Notes: generated from the sequence alone by a model not told the origin. Positions 21,490-33,936 are shown, numbered from the stretch's first letter. The stretch is 64,000 nucleotides of DNA from Isoetes taiwanensis (GCA_021234155.1 JAJEKV010000286.1:246001-310000); one strand, 5' to 3'. Made by a program: numbers and translations.

Positions 21490-24174
21490 GACAAACAAAG
21501 CTAATTAGTCTAAACCCTTCTGCAATACACAACGTACCTGTGGATACTGATGAGACCATAGCTGCCGATGATTTACTTAATACGCATATCCCTTTCACTC
21601 CGAGTGAATATCAACTGCCTTTGACATTGAGTGAGCATCAAAAAAGAGAAAAGCATGATAGGCTCATAGATATTGCAAGAAAGCGTCAAAACATGGATGA
21701 GAGAGAAATTACAACCAGTGTATACCATGATCAAGTAACTGTCGAGCCCGCTAGCATTGAAAACACGCCACAACAAATGATTGAATATACTGAGCAAGCT
21801 GCATCAAATAGTGGATTTGTGTATGCGACGAGTGAAAAAAACTATACATTGCCGGAACCAAGAGACCAATCTTCGTTGCATTGGCAAGCTCGAGCGCAAC
21901 ATATGAGTTCAGGGATAAAACGTACTTATGCTATGGGTACATGGAATAAGAGGTGTACATATTGCGATATTCCGTTGTTCAATAGTGAACAAAATGGATA
22001 TTGCTGCAACAATGGGATATGGTTATTACCACCACTACCTCCTTTGCCAGCAGTACTCAGCAATTTATACATCACTCGAGGTTTCAATGCTGTATCTAGG
22101 AGAGTAAACAATCTATTTTGTTTTAGTGTGCTCGGAGTTGACGGTGGGTTTGTGCCTTTAGATTTCCCTTCATATGTGGCAATCACAGGACGTACATACC
22201 ACCGTTTGCTTCCAATGTCAGACCCTGAAAATCCTATACACTGGTACATCTATGATGAATCACATCGTTATACACGGGCTGGACAATTGGAGGTACCTTT
22301 CCAATGGATTGGAATTGTTAGTTCAGTTCTCGATCAAATAAATCCATTTATTTGAAACCTTCGTACTATGGGAAGCTTGCGCATGCCTTCTGCATACATA
22401 ACAATTCAGGGAGCGATTGCAAGCGACGAAATTGCTGCCATTGCAGAGGTTAACAACACAACCGAAATCAGACCTCGAGTTGCTGGTTTTTGGGTCCAAA
22501 ATGAAGGGCAACCAACCTTCATGAACATCCTCGATCCAATGTGCGAGCCGCTACAATATCCGCTTTTCTTTCCGCATGGTACGCTAGGTTGGGGACCCGA
22601 AAATGAGCATGGCCTGATACAATTACAGTGGTACAGGACAAGACCGTTACATAAAGATCGATTCTTATGTCTAGGTCGTTTATGCGGAGAGTATTTAGTC
22701 GATATGTATTCGAGAGTAGAAGATGCACGTTTGAATTATTTCAGAACATCAGCTTTTAGAAATAGGAGGATACAGTATGATGAGGATTACTCAGAGCGAG
22801 AAAACGATGACCAAAATGATATCATATTGCCTGCATCTTTCTGTAAGAGATGGTGCTCTGTGCAAGTTGCAGATGCATTGGCCCTTTCTAGAGCAAAAGG
22901 CCGCCCCACATTATTCGTCACAATGACAACAAATACAGATTGGCCATAAATAAGACTTGCACTCAACCCTGGGCAAACAGCTGCAGATGCGCCTATAATC
23001 GTTGTTCGATGCTTTCATGGGAGGTTACAACGACTAAAAGAGCTACTTCGCAAATTCTTTCAGCATGTATCGTATATGATACACGTCGTAGAATTTCAAA
23101 AACGAGGATTGCCGCATGCACATCTTGTGTTGCGTACAGAGCCTGATATACCAGTTGACAATATCGATCAAATTATCTCTGCCGAACTTCCAACAGACCC
23201 AATTCTACGAGGTCAAGTTGAAAAGTTTATGATACATGGACATACAGAAAGATGCTCTGCAAATAATACATCTTGCATTTACGACTACCCAAAACCTATA
23301 AACCCGACAACCCACCTTGACTCAAGAGGTTATGTACAATATAGACGGAGGTCTGTAGATGACGTATGGGTTGTTCCATACAATGCTTTTCTTCTTCATG
23401 AACTAGATTGTCATATCATGGTGGATATCGCATCTACTGTTCACGTATTTTCTTATCTCTATGGGTACATATATAAAGGATTCGACAGTACTAATTTCCA
23501 AGTAACTCAAGAGAGGCATATGGTTGATGCACAACCCTCGTTAGGAGTTAGAGAGCAGGGAACACACATCATGAGACAGACATCTGAAAGTGAACCAGCA
23601 ACGCAGGAAAGAAGAGCACCTAGGAACGAAATACGAGACTACATAAAGGCACGATATTTGTCAGCCGCAGAGGCATCATGGAGGACAATGTCCTATCACA
23701 TAACGGATAAGTCACCCTCTGTCAAATGTCTTCCATTACACTTACCGCTACCAAATACCAGGTCACTTTTGAATCGCTATTTCTTACGACCCTTAGATTC
23801 AATGTTTGATAGCCTTACATACATTCAGTATCATGAACAATATACGTTGAGTACATACAACGTAGCAGCGGGACTGCAATCTACTGACTACTTAGAATAA
23901 GAGCGAATAGGGTTCACGCGAAATGTTGTTAAGAAATGATCAAGAGAACCTATAATATGTAGAGTACGTTTGTTATTGCCCCGAGTTGGAGAGGCATTTT
24001 ATTTGAGACAAATTTTGCTACACCAACCTGCAAGGACATGGGAGGAGCTCAAGGTGGTGAATGGTCAACAACATCAAACGTATCAGCAAGCTGCCGAAGC
24101 ACGAGGACTACTTGCTGCACACAATGAGGCAACACTAGCTATGGAAGAAGCTGCATCATTGTCCTTAAGCCCCA
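21490..24174 (+). pseudogene. Helitron RepHel, zinc-binding and Rep nuclease part
   Basis: One continuous frame interrupted by only four in-frame stops (22353 TGA, 22947 TAA, 23898 TAA, 23937 TGA). Visible in order: a cysteine cluster (CTYCDIPLF...GYCCNNG, about 21955-22015); the pre-Rep block with PLQYPLFFPHGTLGW; the HUH nuclease motif FQKRGLPHAHLVL (about 23097-23135), whose HAH binds the divalent metal; and the catalytic tyrosine pair in DYIKARYLSAAEASWR (about 23638-23685). Next comes the linker GEAFYLRQILLHQ, typical of the region before the helicase. The nuclease nicks DNA for rolling-circle transposition. All catalytic residues are kept although the gene is dead, so loss is recent relative to its divergence. 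The block ends at the GYP1 insertion. Confidence 0.93.
24170..24174 (+). repeat. Target-site duplication CCCCA, left (GYP1)
   Basis: CCCCA directly before the LTR start TGTGACG; matched at 59943-59947. Confidence 0.95.
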
Positions 24175-25746
24175 TGTGACGCTCCCTGAATATATACGAC
24201 CCCCGGCCGTATACATACGGGGACTTTCCCCTCCCATGGCAACCATCTCGCCATGAGCAGGGCCCTCCGTCTATCCCGGGCCATCCGTAGAGAGAGATGC
24301 ACGAGTGAAGGACACGGAGGTGTCATTCGGCCCACGCCTTCAATGGGACTCCTAAGTCGCGGAAGCGTGAATACATATTAGCACACAACATAAATTATAT
24401 ATAAATAACCACCATGAAGGGTGGCACATCCATCCAAATACTAACGGCAAAGAATATACATCTAATCCTAAGGAAAACACCCCAAACCCCAGGTTCTACC
24501 CCGGTTCGGACTCCTGTGAGGGTGGACTAACGGACAGAGGTATAACCTGGCGTTGGCTGGCATAGAACATCGGCTAGGGTTGTCCATTCCATCCGCCCCT
24601 CCTGTGCACACTTTGAGATGGGTCGATTCATGCTATGGCATCACTATAGCCTTCCGGAGACGCAGACTCAAGGTATCACCCTTCGAGCCCGCCTGTGGTT
24701 CATGAAGCCCTAGTCCCAGGCGTGTCGTGGGAAGTGTCCCCTTCCGTGATCCATAGTGGTTCCATGGGTGAGCTAGAGAATACGCGGCGCATCAGCACCC
24801 CCCGCATCCGTACCTAACTTACTCACCCTAAATCTACTCAGTGCATGGTGCCCCATACGGGTCACACCTCTACACCTGTGGGAGTGTCGGACCCATACGG
24901 CCCTCTACACGGACCGGGCCATCGCCTAGCCCATCAGGGAGTCTCGTAAGCCTTTTATGTTCATGCAAGACCCCACCCCCACTTTACCCTTTGCGTCTTT
25001 TTTTCGGGTGCTAAGCCATTCCATAGCATCTATGACCCGGTGGTCTCCTCATTACCGTGCCACATCTAATGGGAAATACAGGGATCTCTCTAGGAGCATA
25101 CTACTAGACATGGTCAGAGAGGTCTCTACCCCCTTAATTCCCCATTTCAAGAGTAATACTATGCAAAGAACTATCAATCCATCCTTTAAGAGCAAGACCA
25201 GAATCATAAATAAAGAGAACTCACCTTTGCAATCAAGGGTTAGTTCCTACAGGTAAAGCACAGAGAGAACAGAAGAAATGAACACAACAAGTGCCCAACA
25301 AGGGCGCTACTCTAGAACATGAAGCTATACTAACCACCCACCTGAGTTCCTGCTAGATCCATTATCGTTCGGTAACTCCATCTTCCCTGGATTTGGGCGC
25401 TCGGCACTGCACGCACAAGTAAGTTGGACGCTTAGCAAGGGTGGGCGCTCAGCTGCTGCTCCTCTTGATCGATTAGGGGGTCAATTAGGGCTAGGGGTCA
25501 AGTTGATGACCCAAATTGGAATTTCCCATGCTGGCCAATCGAGTTAGGACAGATGGCGCTCTCCTAAATAGCCAATTAGTCCAATTTAATTAATTGGATA
25601 ATTATCCTTTAATGATTAATTTAGCTAAATTAATCCCTTTTAGGTCAACCCCCCTAAGTCAAAATATCCCATGGTGGCGTACCTTTACTGGTGACGTGTC
25701 AGTATAGTATTTATACGTATCCCGTATAAATACATGGAACGTCACA
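24175..25746 (-). repeat. GYP1 3' LTR
   Basis: 1572 bp. On the minus strand it starts TGTGACGTTCC followed by the perfect palindrome GTATTTATACG-GGATA-CGTATAAATAC (plus 25710-25736), then another CGTCACC. The TATAAATA inside is a promoter candidate. It lacks about 21 bases present in the other LTR (near 58696). Confidence 0.95.
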
Positions 25747-25761
25747 TTCTCCCCCCCTTAG
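25747..25761 (-). other. GYP1 polypurine tract
   Basis: Minus strand reads CTAAGGGGGGGAGAA immediately upstream of the 3' LTR, the usual primer for plus-strand DNA synthesis. Confidence 0.85.
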
Positions 25762-26141
25762 AAATAATGTTGTCCTCAGCATTGGGGGGCCATCAACAAC
25801 CCTCTATACATGGGCAGGTCACGAACTGCTTACTGGCCTGCACATGTCAATATATGAGTATATATAAATTGATTGTGGTTGAAAGGACCACCCCCTATAA
25901 TAAATAAAAGAAAACCCTATCTACCAGGGAACCTATATCATGTCTATGGTTTGCAATTCATTGCGGCATAAGGAATGGTCAAGTTCCCATTATAGCCGAG
26001 ATGAACGCGGCCTATCAACTATATGCTTTTCAAGCGATTCGTGGTCATGTCAACATTAACAATACACCACGTCCTAGAGAACACAAAGGTGATCTCATCA
26101 TCGGTAACTATTATTATTTACGATGCATCTACCCCTCTAGA

Positions 26142-27311
26142 TCATGGCTCTCGGCGAATCGAGCCTTCAAGCTTACCGCCGGCTGCGGGGTTGATAGCAT
26201 CGTTGATCGTGCGGCCTTGAGATTCCCGCATGAAGTCCGGATAGTGCTTTTCAAGGTCTATCTTCATCACCCAGGTAGCATCCTCAGCTGGCAAGTGTTT
26301 CCACTTAACCAAGTATTGCAACATTTGAGTCCTTCTGGTTTGCTTATAAGCTCGATCAAGAAGAGCTTCGGGCACTATCTCCAGTTGCTCTTCTGTCATT
26401 TCTAGGAGGGTTGGGGTATCCAAGACCTCCTCTAGATCAGGGGTGTGTTGCTTCAGAAGACTCACGTGAAAGACCTTGTGGATCTTCAAGTGGGGTGGCA
26501 AATCCAAACGATATGCCTGCTCTCCAACACATTCAGTGATCTTGAACGGCCCAGCCCATCTGGGTGCCAGCTTCTTGCAGTTACCAATCTTAAGCTTGGC
26601 TTGTTTGACCTTGATCTTGAGCCAAACCGATTCGCCCACCTGAAAGACTCGTGGGGTTCTATGCTTATCCGCGACACTCTTCTGACGACTGCGTGCAGCC
26701 AACAAGTAACCGCGAATTTCTTCAACCAAAGCTTGCATTTCCAAGAGGAGTTTTTGAGAAACCTCGACCTTAGAAACGGGATTATGCCATGTGTCCGGAG
26801 TAAGGCATTGATAACCATAATTTATCATGAAGGGAGACATTCTGGAAGACTCCTGTTTCATGCTATTATAGGCAAATTCGACCAAGTAAATATAGTCAAC
26901 CCATTGTGACTGTTTACTCCACACATAACTTCGTAGCATATCTTCTATAATGCATTTGTATGCGTTCGCCGACCATCCGTCTGAGGATGATATGCCGTAC
27001 TCATAGCAAGCTTGGTTTGGATGGTGGTGAATAAATCTTTCCAGAATGCACTTACAAACTTGGGACCTCTGTCGGATACTATAACTCGTGGCATTCCATG
27101 CAATCTGAAGATTTCCTTTGTGAACAAAGACAAAGCAAAGATCGAAAAAGTCAGATCCGTAGTAACGACATGGCAAGAAATGAGCCATCTTGGATAATTT
27201 GTCGACCACTACCATCAATGCATCATAACCACAGAGAGTACGTGGAAGGCCCACAATAAAGTCCATGGTTATCACTTCCCATTTAGCATTGGGCACATCA
27301 AGAGGTTGCAA
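26142..27311 (-). pseudogene. GYP1 pol: integrase core and chromodomain
   Basis: Retroviral-type integrase inserts the cDNA into the genome. Core motifs are WEVITMDFIVGLPR (first Asp), VIVSDRGPKF (second Asp) and YHPQTDG, but the middle segment (about 26940-27180) is shifted by compensating indels, so the long open frame reads nonsense there. Downstream are the conserved WLKIKVKQAKLKIG, WAGPFKI and FHVSLLK blocks, then a chromodomain with YLVKWKHLPAEDATWV. The chromodomain lacks the full aromatic cage of HP1, as in group II chromoviral domains. It cannot be functional in this copy. Confidence 0.92.
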
Positions 27312-27497
27312 TTCCCCGAACCAGAATCGCTTTCAGCCTTTGGTTTGCTGACACACCGACCTTAATTTTAATATACGGCAATGTCCTTCTTCATAGAAGG
27401 CCGAAATAACCGGAGCGGATCTTGAAATAGGTTTTCATGAAACCCGCATGTCCCGCTATAGGGGCTTTGTGTGTGTCATGCAAGAATTACTACATTC
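27312..27497 (-). pseudogene. GYP1 integrase zinc-binding segment, degraded
   Basis: Lies between RNase H and the integrase core, where the HHCC finger is expected. Fragments such as HDTHKAPIAGHAG and KTYFKI can be picked out across frames, but indels prevent a continuous reading. Confidence 0.6.
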
Positions 27498-29351
27498 TCA
27501 CGAAGTTTCAGGTACACACAACTTGTCTTTGTGATATAAGAAATTACCCTCTTCACGTTCCTTATCTGTGCGTGCCTCCTTAACCAGACTATCCCACACA
27601 TCACGGAACTCTGGATCTGTGGCTAAGGTCTGCTCTATCTGTTTCCCAAACTCACTGGTGAGCGTGGAGATTGCATTACAATGGGTTCGCGTTAGCAGGG
27701 GATGGCGTGATAACGCATCGGCAACCACATTGTGTTTCCCAGGCTTATACATAATCTCAAAATCATACTCCTCTAAAAATTTCATCCATCTTCTCTGACG
27801 GAGGTTGAGATTTGGCTGGGTCGATAGATAACGGAGACTCTGATGATCCGTATCAAGGTGGAATCTTCTACCAAGAAGGTAGTGTCTCCATATTCGCAAA
27901 GCGCGAACGACAGCCAACAATTCCTGATCATGGGTAGGGTAGCGCTGTTCTGTGTCATTCATCTTCTTAGAATCGTAGGCTATTACCCTTTCTTCTTGCA
28001 TGAGAACTCCGCCGGTAGCAGTCTTACTGGCATCTGTTGCTACTATCTTGTCCTTCTCTGGATCCGGCAATGTGAGGACTGGTGCTGATGTCAAAGCATC
28101 CTTAAGCTTCTGAAAACTATCCTGGACCTTTGTTTTCCAATGTTCCATCCAATCCTTGATTTTCTGATGTTTCGTAAGGTCGGTAAGAGGTGCTGCAATT
28201 TTTGCAAAATCCTTAACAAATTTCCGGTAATATCCTGCCAATCCCAAGAAACTTCGGACCTCTGACACATTACCAGGAATGGGCCAATCCTTGACTGCCT
28301 CTATTTTTGCTGGATCCGTAGCAATTCCTTCGGCCGAGATAAAATGGCCTAAATAGTCCACCTTTGGAGTGGCAAACTTGCACTTAGAGAACTTGGCAAA
28401 GAGCTGGTGACGCCTCAACTTTTGTAGGGCCAAGCGAAGATGGGTCTCATGCTCCTCTAGAGTCTTACTGTAGATGAGAATGTCATCAAAGAAGATAACA
28501 ACAAAATCATCTAAGTATTGACGGAAGACATCACTCATTAATCGCATAAAAGTCGCAGGGGAATTAGTTGATCCAAAAGGCATAACGGTAAACTCATAAT
28601 GCCCATATCTAGTGCGAAAAGCAGATTTATGGATGTCCTCCTCCTTAATTCTTATTTGATGATATCCGGAGCGTAAATCAATCTTTGAGAAATACTTGGC
28701 CCCTTGTAACTGGTCCATTAGATCGTTTGCTCTAGGCAAAGCATAACGATTCTTGATGGTATGTTTATTAAGCTGCCTATAATCAATACACGAGCCATCC
28801 TTTTTCTTAACAAAAAGGATAGGAGCGCCAAAAGGCGAAGGCCGAATGAAACCTAGGTTTAGTAACTCCTGAAGTTGCTTCTTAAGCTCTGCCAATTCAG
28901 GGGGACTCATACGGTACGGGGCCTTGCTGGTAGGCTTAGTACCTGGTTCTAAAGCTATTTCACATTCTACCCCTCTAAAAGGAGGAAGCTTCTGGATCTC
29001 ATCTGGAAAAAGATCGCTAAATTCTCGGAGAAGATTAGCAATGCCCTCTGGCAGGGTATCGATTACTTGCTTCTGTTTGGCATCTGACTCAATGGAGGCA
29101 AGTCTAATGACGCAGAGGAGCTTATCCTTGCGTATAGCTTTATCTAACTGTTTGATAGACATAGACTGCATAATAGAGTTGAATGGATCACCTTTTATAG
29201 TCACGCGGGCTCCATTAGCTGCGTTGAAGGTAACTTCCTGTTTCTCGCAGTCTATGTTGGCCTTTGCAGATGCCAAGAATTCCATACCAACAATGAGATC
29301 ATATTTGCCAATATCCATTAACTCGGCACCCACCCAAGGCAACTGGTGCAC
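27498..29351 (-). pseudogene. GYP1 pol: protease end, reverse transcriptase and RNase H
   Basis: 617-codon open frame. It begins within the protease C-terminal region ([17 protein letters not shown]). RT follows with [52 protein letters not shown], the catalytic [10 protein letters not shown] and [10 protein letters not shown]. RNase H has [32 protein letters not shown] and [10 protein letters not shown]. Compared with GYP2 it has lost a few residues before CIDYRQL, and the upstream frame shifts near 29330, so the polyprotein is broken. Domain order PR-RT-RH-IN is that of Ty3/gypsy. Confidence 0.95.
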
Positions 29352-30850
29352 CTGGTAACTGCATCTTAAGGTTAATGCGACGGCTATGAGTATGTCTGAT
29401 CTTACCGCTAGCTAAGATGACAGGCTTCGGTCGAGATCTCAAAGTCTCAAGCTGCAATACCTGGGCCATTCTAGGAGAAGCAAAATTATGTGTACTTCCT
29501 GTATCCATCAGAATTATGAAAGGTTTGCTGTCTACTTGACCTATGGTGGAAATAACGGCAGGCTGACTTTCAACATTGCCGGTTTCAATGGCTGCAAGGA
29601 TATGGGACTCACCGTGAATGTATTCGGGAGCCTCCTCCTCGACAGGTGGCGTAGACTCGAGGTCATCCCAATCGAGGTCGGCCATGGCCAGCTGGGCAGT
29701 CTGCGTGACATAAGGACAATTCTGCATGAACTGCCCGGGCCGCATACACCTGTAGCATGCCTTATCTCAGCGGAGCTGTTCTCGAGCCTCTTTGGGAATG
29801 GACTGAACTTCCTTACCGACATTGTTCGGTTTATCGGGCGTGCTGAAGGTGACTTTCTTTTTCGGGCGGCCGTAAGAGTTTTGCTGAGAGGGTCCCAGAT
29901 TGGGTGAACGGCCCTTATAAGGGGTGTACGGGCGTGGCTGGGAGTAAGATGATGGACGTTGGTACTGGCCTCGCGGCGTATCTTCTTCAAGGCTCAACGC
30001 CTTAGCCTCAGCCTCTGCAACTGACTTCGGGTCTATGGCCTTAACCATTCGCTTAATTGATGGGGCCAACCCTTCAATATAGCCCTCCACCGCCCTCTTT
30101 TTCATTCATACCGGGACATACTGGTAGCGCATAAATTCATCCGTAGGCTCTGGTGACATACCCGTTGCTCCAACCGTTAAAAGTTTGAATTGTTGGCATT
30201 TGTGCGCATCGAGGCACGAATGCGACTTTAAAGGCTTTGGCAAACTTTTTGAACTTGCACCCGCTTCGCCCGGATGCTTGGTTCTCGCATAGCCCTTCCA
30301 CCAAATACGGGCAGCTCTCGTAAGGTTCGTGGTGGCAACCTTTCTGTATCCTTTTCCGTCATACCATAGGATTTTCCGAACTCCTTCATCTCGTCAAACC
30401 AGGACTCAGCATTCAACCCGCCTCTAAATTTCCCATCAAACTGGGCGAGTTTCCTGTTTTTCCATGTACTGGTTATGGTCGTATCAACCGTCTTACGGTA
30501 CTTCTTGTCCCGGCGCTTTGCATGGTCACCAGATGATACGGCGACTCGAGAGGACCGTAGTGGCTGATTGTGAGGAGGTGGCACTATCCCTAGAGTAACT
30601 CCGACGACGTTTAGAATGGTGCCTCCTTTGTGCGTCTGACACTGGCCGGGTGCGTGTGGTGCTTTGTGGAGGTGGACTGGGTGGTAACGGAGGTAAATCC
30701 GGTCCGTCTTCCTACATATGCTGTGGGGGATTGGCGTTCAGCACATAAGTCTGCAACTCGACTAATTGCCTCTTCATCAATATAAGTTCTTGCTTAGGTG
30801 TTAATCTACTGGCATTCGAGGGTGTTCCGCTAAAGCGTTACGATGCCGTC
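29299..30850 (-). pseudogene. GYP1 gag and protease, frameshifted
   Basis: Gag coats the RNA in virus-like particles. Read across frames on the minus strand: an N-terminal part with LTPKQELILMKRQLVELQ and a proline-rich linker (about 30850-30590, with a stop after NPPQHM); a capsid-like region WKNRKLAQFDGKFRGG and SWFDEMKEFGKSYGM (30350-30480); MKKRAVEGYIEGLAP (from 30105); a CCHC-type knuckle CYRCMRPGQFMQNC (about 29715-29760) whose His is Gln; and the protease motif ILMDTGSTHNFAS (about 29480-29515). Stops and frame changes occur near 30330, 30106, 29766 and 29330. The segments match GYP2 in order. Confidence 0.85.
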
Positions 30851-31118
30851 CCTCGAAGTTCCAAAAAAAAAAATATAAGCAGAATTACAGTGACATCAAG
30901 TCTCACAAACAAGATCATTTCGGATAGTATTGCAAGAGAGAGAGTAAATAGAAGAGTACAATAGAAGAGATCTTTATTATAAGTGAGAACAGTCGTTACA
31001 TTAGAGATCATTACATTGGTAGTTACAAAACTTAAAGTGATATAATACAAAGATAGATATTATACATGGACAATTCTTCAACTCACACATAAACATAGCA
31101 AAACTGAGGGGACCGGGC

Positions 31119-31607
31119 CTAGGGCTGCGCAAAAGGGTACAAAATAGAGTAGCGAACGCTCTCGCATACAGCCCTGACTACCTTGTAGCGAGCCCAGGCC
31201 TGGATGATAACAGGTTGATAGTCTAACGTGGGGCTAATGATAAGGAGATTAAAGAGCCTTCTTAGCGCATAGAAAATCTGCCACAAGTGATCGTTGGCAT
31301 CGGCAAAAGCTTCATGCCTTGTCATTTCCCAGTAATCCCATGTTCGACAAAGAGTTTGTTGTAAGTCCTCAAAGGCCCGTTCTCGGAGAATGTTAACTAC
31401 TTCTAACCCTTTAGCTGGATCATAGGGTTCTCTTTCTTCTTCGGGTTCCCCTGCGTCGAAATCATAATCCCGCTCCGGGTACTCCCCGTACCGTTGGCCA
31501 TAATCCTGGTCGGGAGGTCCTTGATCGTCCCGTCGTATGGCACGGGTGATTTCCTCCTCAATGTCTACGAGCTCATCGTCTGCAAGACGGCAAGAATGAA
31601 TATGCAA
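31119..31607 (-). CDS. GYP1 third extra ORF, acidic, unrecognised
   Basis: 162 codons as an open frame. The N-terminal half is strongly acidic (DDELVDIEEEITRAIRRDD, then Tyr/Glu-rich), and the C-terminal half is amphipathic with Trp and Arg (RTWDYWEMTRHEAF, FYALRRLFNLLII). It lies between the second extra ORF and gag. The sequence TTGCCGTCTTGCAG just before the acidic block (about 31585) looks like a splice acceptor, so the real protein may join an upstream exon. I see no counterpart in GYP2 and no known domain. Confidence 0.45.
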   Translation of the reverse strand: MHIHSCRLADDELVDIEEEITRAIRRDDQGPPDQDYGQRYGEYPERDYDFDAGEPEEEREPYDPAKGLEVVNILRERAFEDLQQTLCRTWDYWEMTRHEAFADANDHLWQIFYALRRLFNLLIISPTLDYQPVIIQAWARYKVVRAVCESVRYSILYPFAQP

Positions 31608-31797
31608 TATCGAGCAATTCCCTATAGTTCAACTCTAAAGAAGAGAGATAAACAGTGAAAGGAAAAGACAATCCAATGGTTTGCAACAGTACAAGTAAAC
31701 ATAAGAAAATAGTATGTAGATTATATGATGGCCCATTAAAGGAAATGCCAATCAAAATTACATAAAACTGAATACAATTGTCTGATAAAATCTAGAA

Positions 31798-31935
31798 CTA
31801 AGAGGTCGACCCTTCAATATCTTGCGCTTGTGTATCAAACTCAGGCTCAGGTCGGTGCTGCAGAAGTAACAGACTAGGGTTAATTGATGAGGCAGCTGAT
31901 GAAGCTATCTCTGGAGGAACATTTGTAGCTAATGG
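31798..31935 (-). pseudogene. GYP1 second extra ORF, C-terminal end beyond the copia insertion
   Basis: Continues in frame from 52156 once the copia element and one AATGG copy are removed, and ends with TAG at 31798-31800. Encodes a Ser/Ala/Pro-rich tail ending EFDTQAQDIEGSTS. Separate from the conserved core. Confidence 0.75.
31931..31935 (+). repeat. Target-site duplication AATGG, left (copia)
   Basis: Directly before the copia LTR start TGAAAG; matched at 52156-52160. Confidence 0.95.
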
Positions 31936-32292
31936 TGAAAGAAAAATGATATCTTGGTTGAAAAGATCTTTAATTAGTTAATCATGAACTAACTAGACAA
32001 ATGTAGATCAATTAAGCAGATAGCAAATGATATAATCATATAACAATATGATTAATGCAAAACCAAGGTTCAATGGTATGAACCATCGAAATTTTATTGA
32101 ATAACCCCCGACAGCTCAAGCCTCATATCAATGAGCTATTTTCGATCACCCCAAGTGTTCAATATTCTCTATTCTGCTCGTTTAGATTTATAGGGCCAAA
32201 TCCCCCAACCGACTGGTGGTGGTTCGGCCGATTAGGAGCTAAGGCCGGCCGCTTCAACCATCTCCGGACTTGCCAAATTTGAAGTCCATATT
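31936..32292 (-). repeat. Copia 3' LTR, first part
   Basis: Matches 51646-52002 almost base for base; interrupted at ATATT by GYP2. The rest is at 45413-45595. Confidence 0.95.
32288..32292 (+). repeat. Target-site duplication ATATT, left (GYP2)
   Basis: Matched at 45408-45412. The empty site is preserved in the other copia LTR, where CCATATTCCCTCC is uninterrupted at about 51997. Confidence 0.97.
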
Positions 32293-33923
32293 TGTGACGT
32301 TCCAGGGGAATATATGCTATAGATACGTATATTCCTGGACCCGTCACCATACAAGTCTACCTAGGTAGCCGTGTATGCCTTAGAAAGTGGCAAGGGGTGC
32401 ACATCTAAGTTAATTACTTAACTTAGATAACCTTAGGATAAGACCCATTTTCCACATGGCCTTATCCTATTGGGGCAACCGCCACACGGCCTAACCCTAG
32501 TGGTGCCACATGGCATCCTATGTGGACCCACATCTATATTAGCTCTAACCCTAACCCTAGACCTTTTTCCCTGACCTAGCACCTGAGCTCTCATCCACGC
32601 GTTCAAACCCCGTTTTGAGCACTTGGATTCGATCATAGTCTAGCACGGAGGCGAGCCCGGAGGAGGTGTGTATGATCGTAGAAGGAGCAGGACTTCGAAC
32701 CACGTCAAGGAGCATGGAGACGCCAGGGATGGGAGGAAGCGCTTCTGGAGGAGGTAGGTTGAGTTGAGTTCATGTTAGTTCATCTGGAAGTTAGCATTCC
32801 AGATGGGTTAGTATTTCGTGTCTAGTGTAGAGCCACCCTAGAACCTTTGTTGAACATCTTGAACCCTAATCAAGGAACCCTAACTGATAGTTAGATATGT
32901 ATGATTAGGTTAAGATGTTCATATGATATTGTTCATGATGATTATGTGATGATGGTTGATCATGTTGTTCCTCTTGTGTTGGGAAGGGGGGTAGAGACCT
33001 AGGGCCATATGTAGTATGCTCCTAGTGTAGATCCTTAGTTCCTATTACATGCGGCCTGTGCATAGGAACCCACCGGGCTATGGGAGCTATGACGTGACTC
33101 AGCACCACACAACGGGGCTAGAGGCAAGATGGAGGGTGGATCCCTGCCGAGTGGGGGCTTCGGGGGATCCCACAGTGGGCTAGGCTTATGGTCGGTCACT
33201 TCGTGTGGGCCGAGCATGGGTCCGACACCTCCTGGGGCGAAGGTGTTGCCCTGCCTCTCAAGAGCTGCAAGTGTCAGCTTGGCTCTTGTTTTGGGGGTTC
33301 ATCGGTTCACTTAATCGTAGTGTCGCCCGCGATTCTCTAGCCGCCATGGAGCCCCTAGTCCCCGGAAGGGGAGATGCAACCCTTCCTACCTCGTCGGGAC
33401 CGGGGAGATGCAACACAGGTAGTCCCGATGGGTGATGCCATGGGATTGCGTGATCAGGAAGGTTAGAGTCATGCCACGGCTTGATCTAGCCCATCGCAAA
33501 GTATGCAGGGAGGGGCGGATGGAGTGGTCAACCCTAGCCATTGTCTTATGCCAGCCCGCCATTGTTATGACTCGGTTCGCTCTATCTTGAGGACTATCCG
33601 ATTCGATTCGACTTCCTTTTGAGTCTGAGCCACGGGTAGGTCCTCTCATGTTTTATGGCATATGATTATGTTCTTTGCATCTATGGATATGCGATTGAGC
33701 TACCCTTCGAGGTAGCATATTGTATTGTATTGCTAGTTCTGACGTGTTTATGCTTCCGCTGTGATAGGAGCCCATAGGGGAAAGGGGCGCAAGACACCTT
33801 CGTGTCCCCTTCCCCGCCTCACTGAGCTTCCGGACGGAGGGCACGTCATGCGGTTGTTGAGCCGGACGGGGATTTGCCGAGTGTGCGGCAGGCGCCCGTG
33901 ATATTTAGCGCTGGGGCGTCACA
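32293..33923 (+). repeat. GYP2 5' LTR
   Basis: 1631 bp, TGTGACGTTCC to CGTCACA. Just inside the start an imperfect palindrome (CCAGGGGAATATATG ... CGTATATTCCTGG) is enclosed by GTGACG and CGTCAC. A CTATATTAG stretch near 32532 is a possible TATA box and is followed by two CTAACCC units. Confidence 0.95.
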
Positions 33924-33924
33924 A

Positions 33925-33936
33925 TGGTATCAGAGC
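33925..33936 (+). other. GYP2 primer-binding site (tRNA-iMet)
   Basis: TGGTATCAGAGC, complementary to the 3' end of plant initiator methionine tRNA, one base after the 5' LTR. Confidence 0.95.

Noticed and set aside
32548-32572. Telomere-like CTAACCC units in the GYP2 LTR
   Set aside because: Only two or three units, present in both LTR copies; not a telomeric array.
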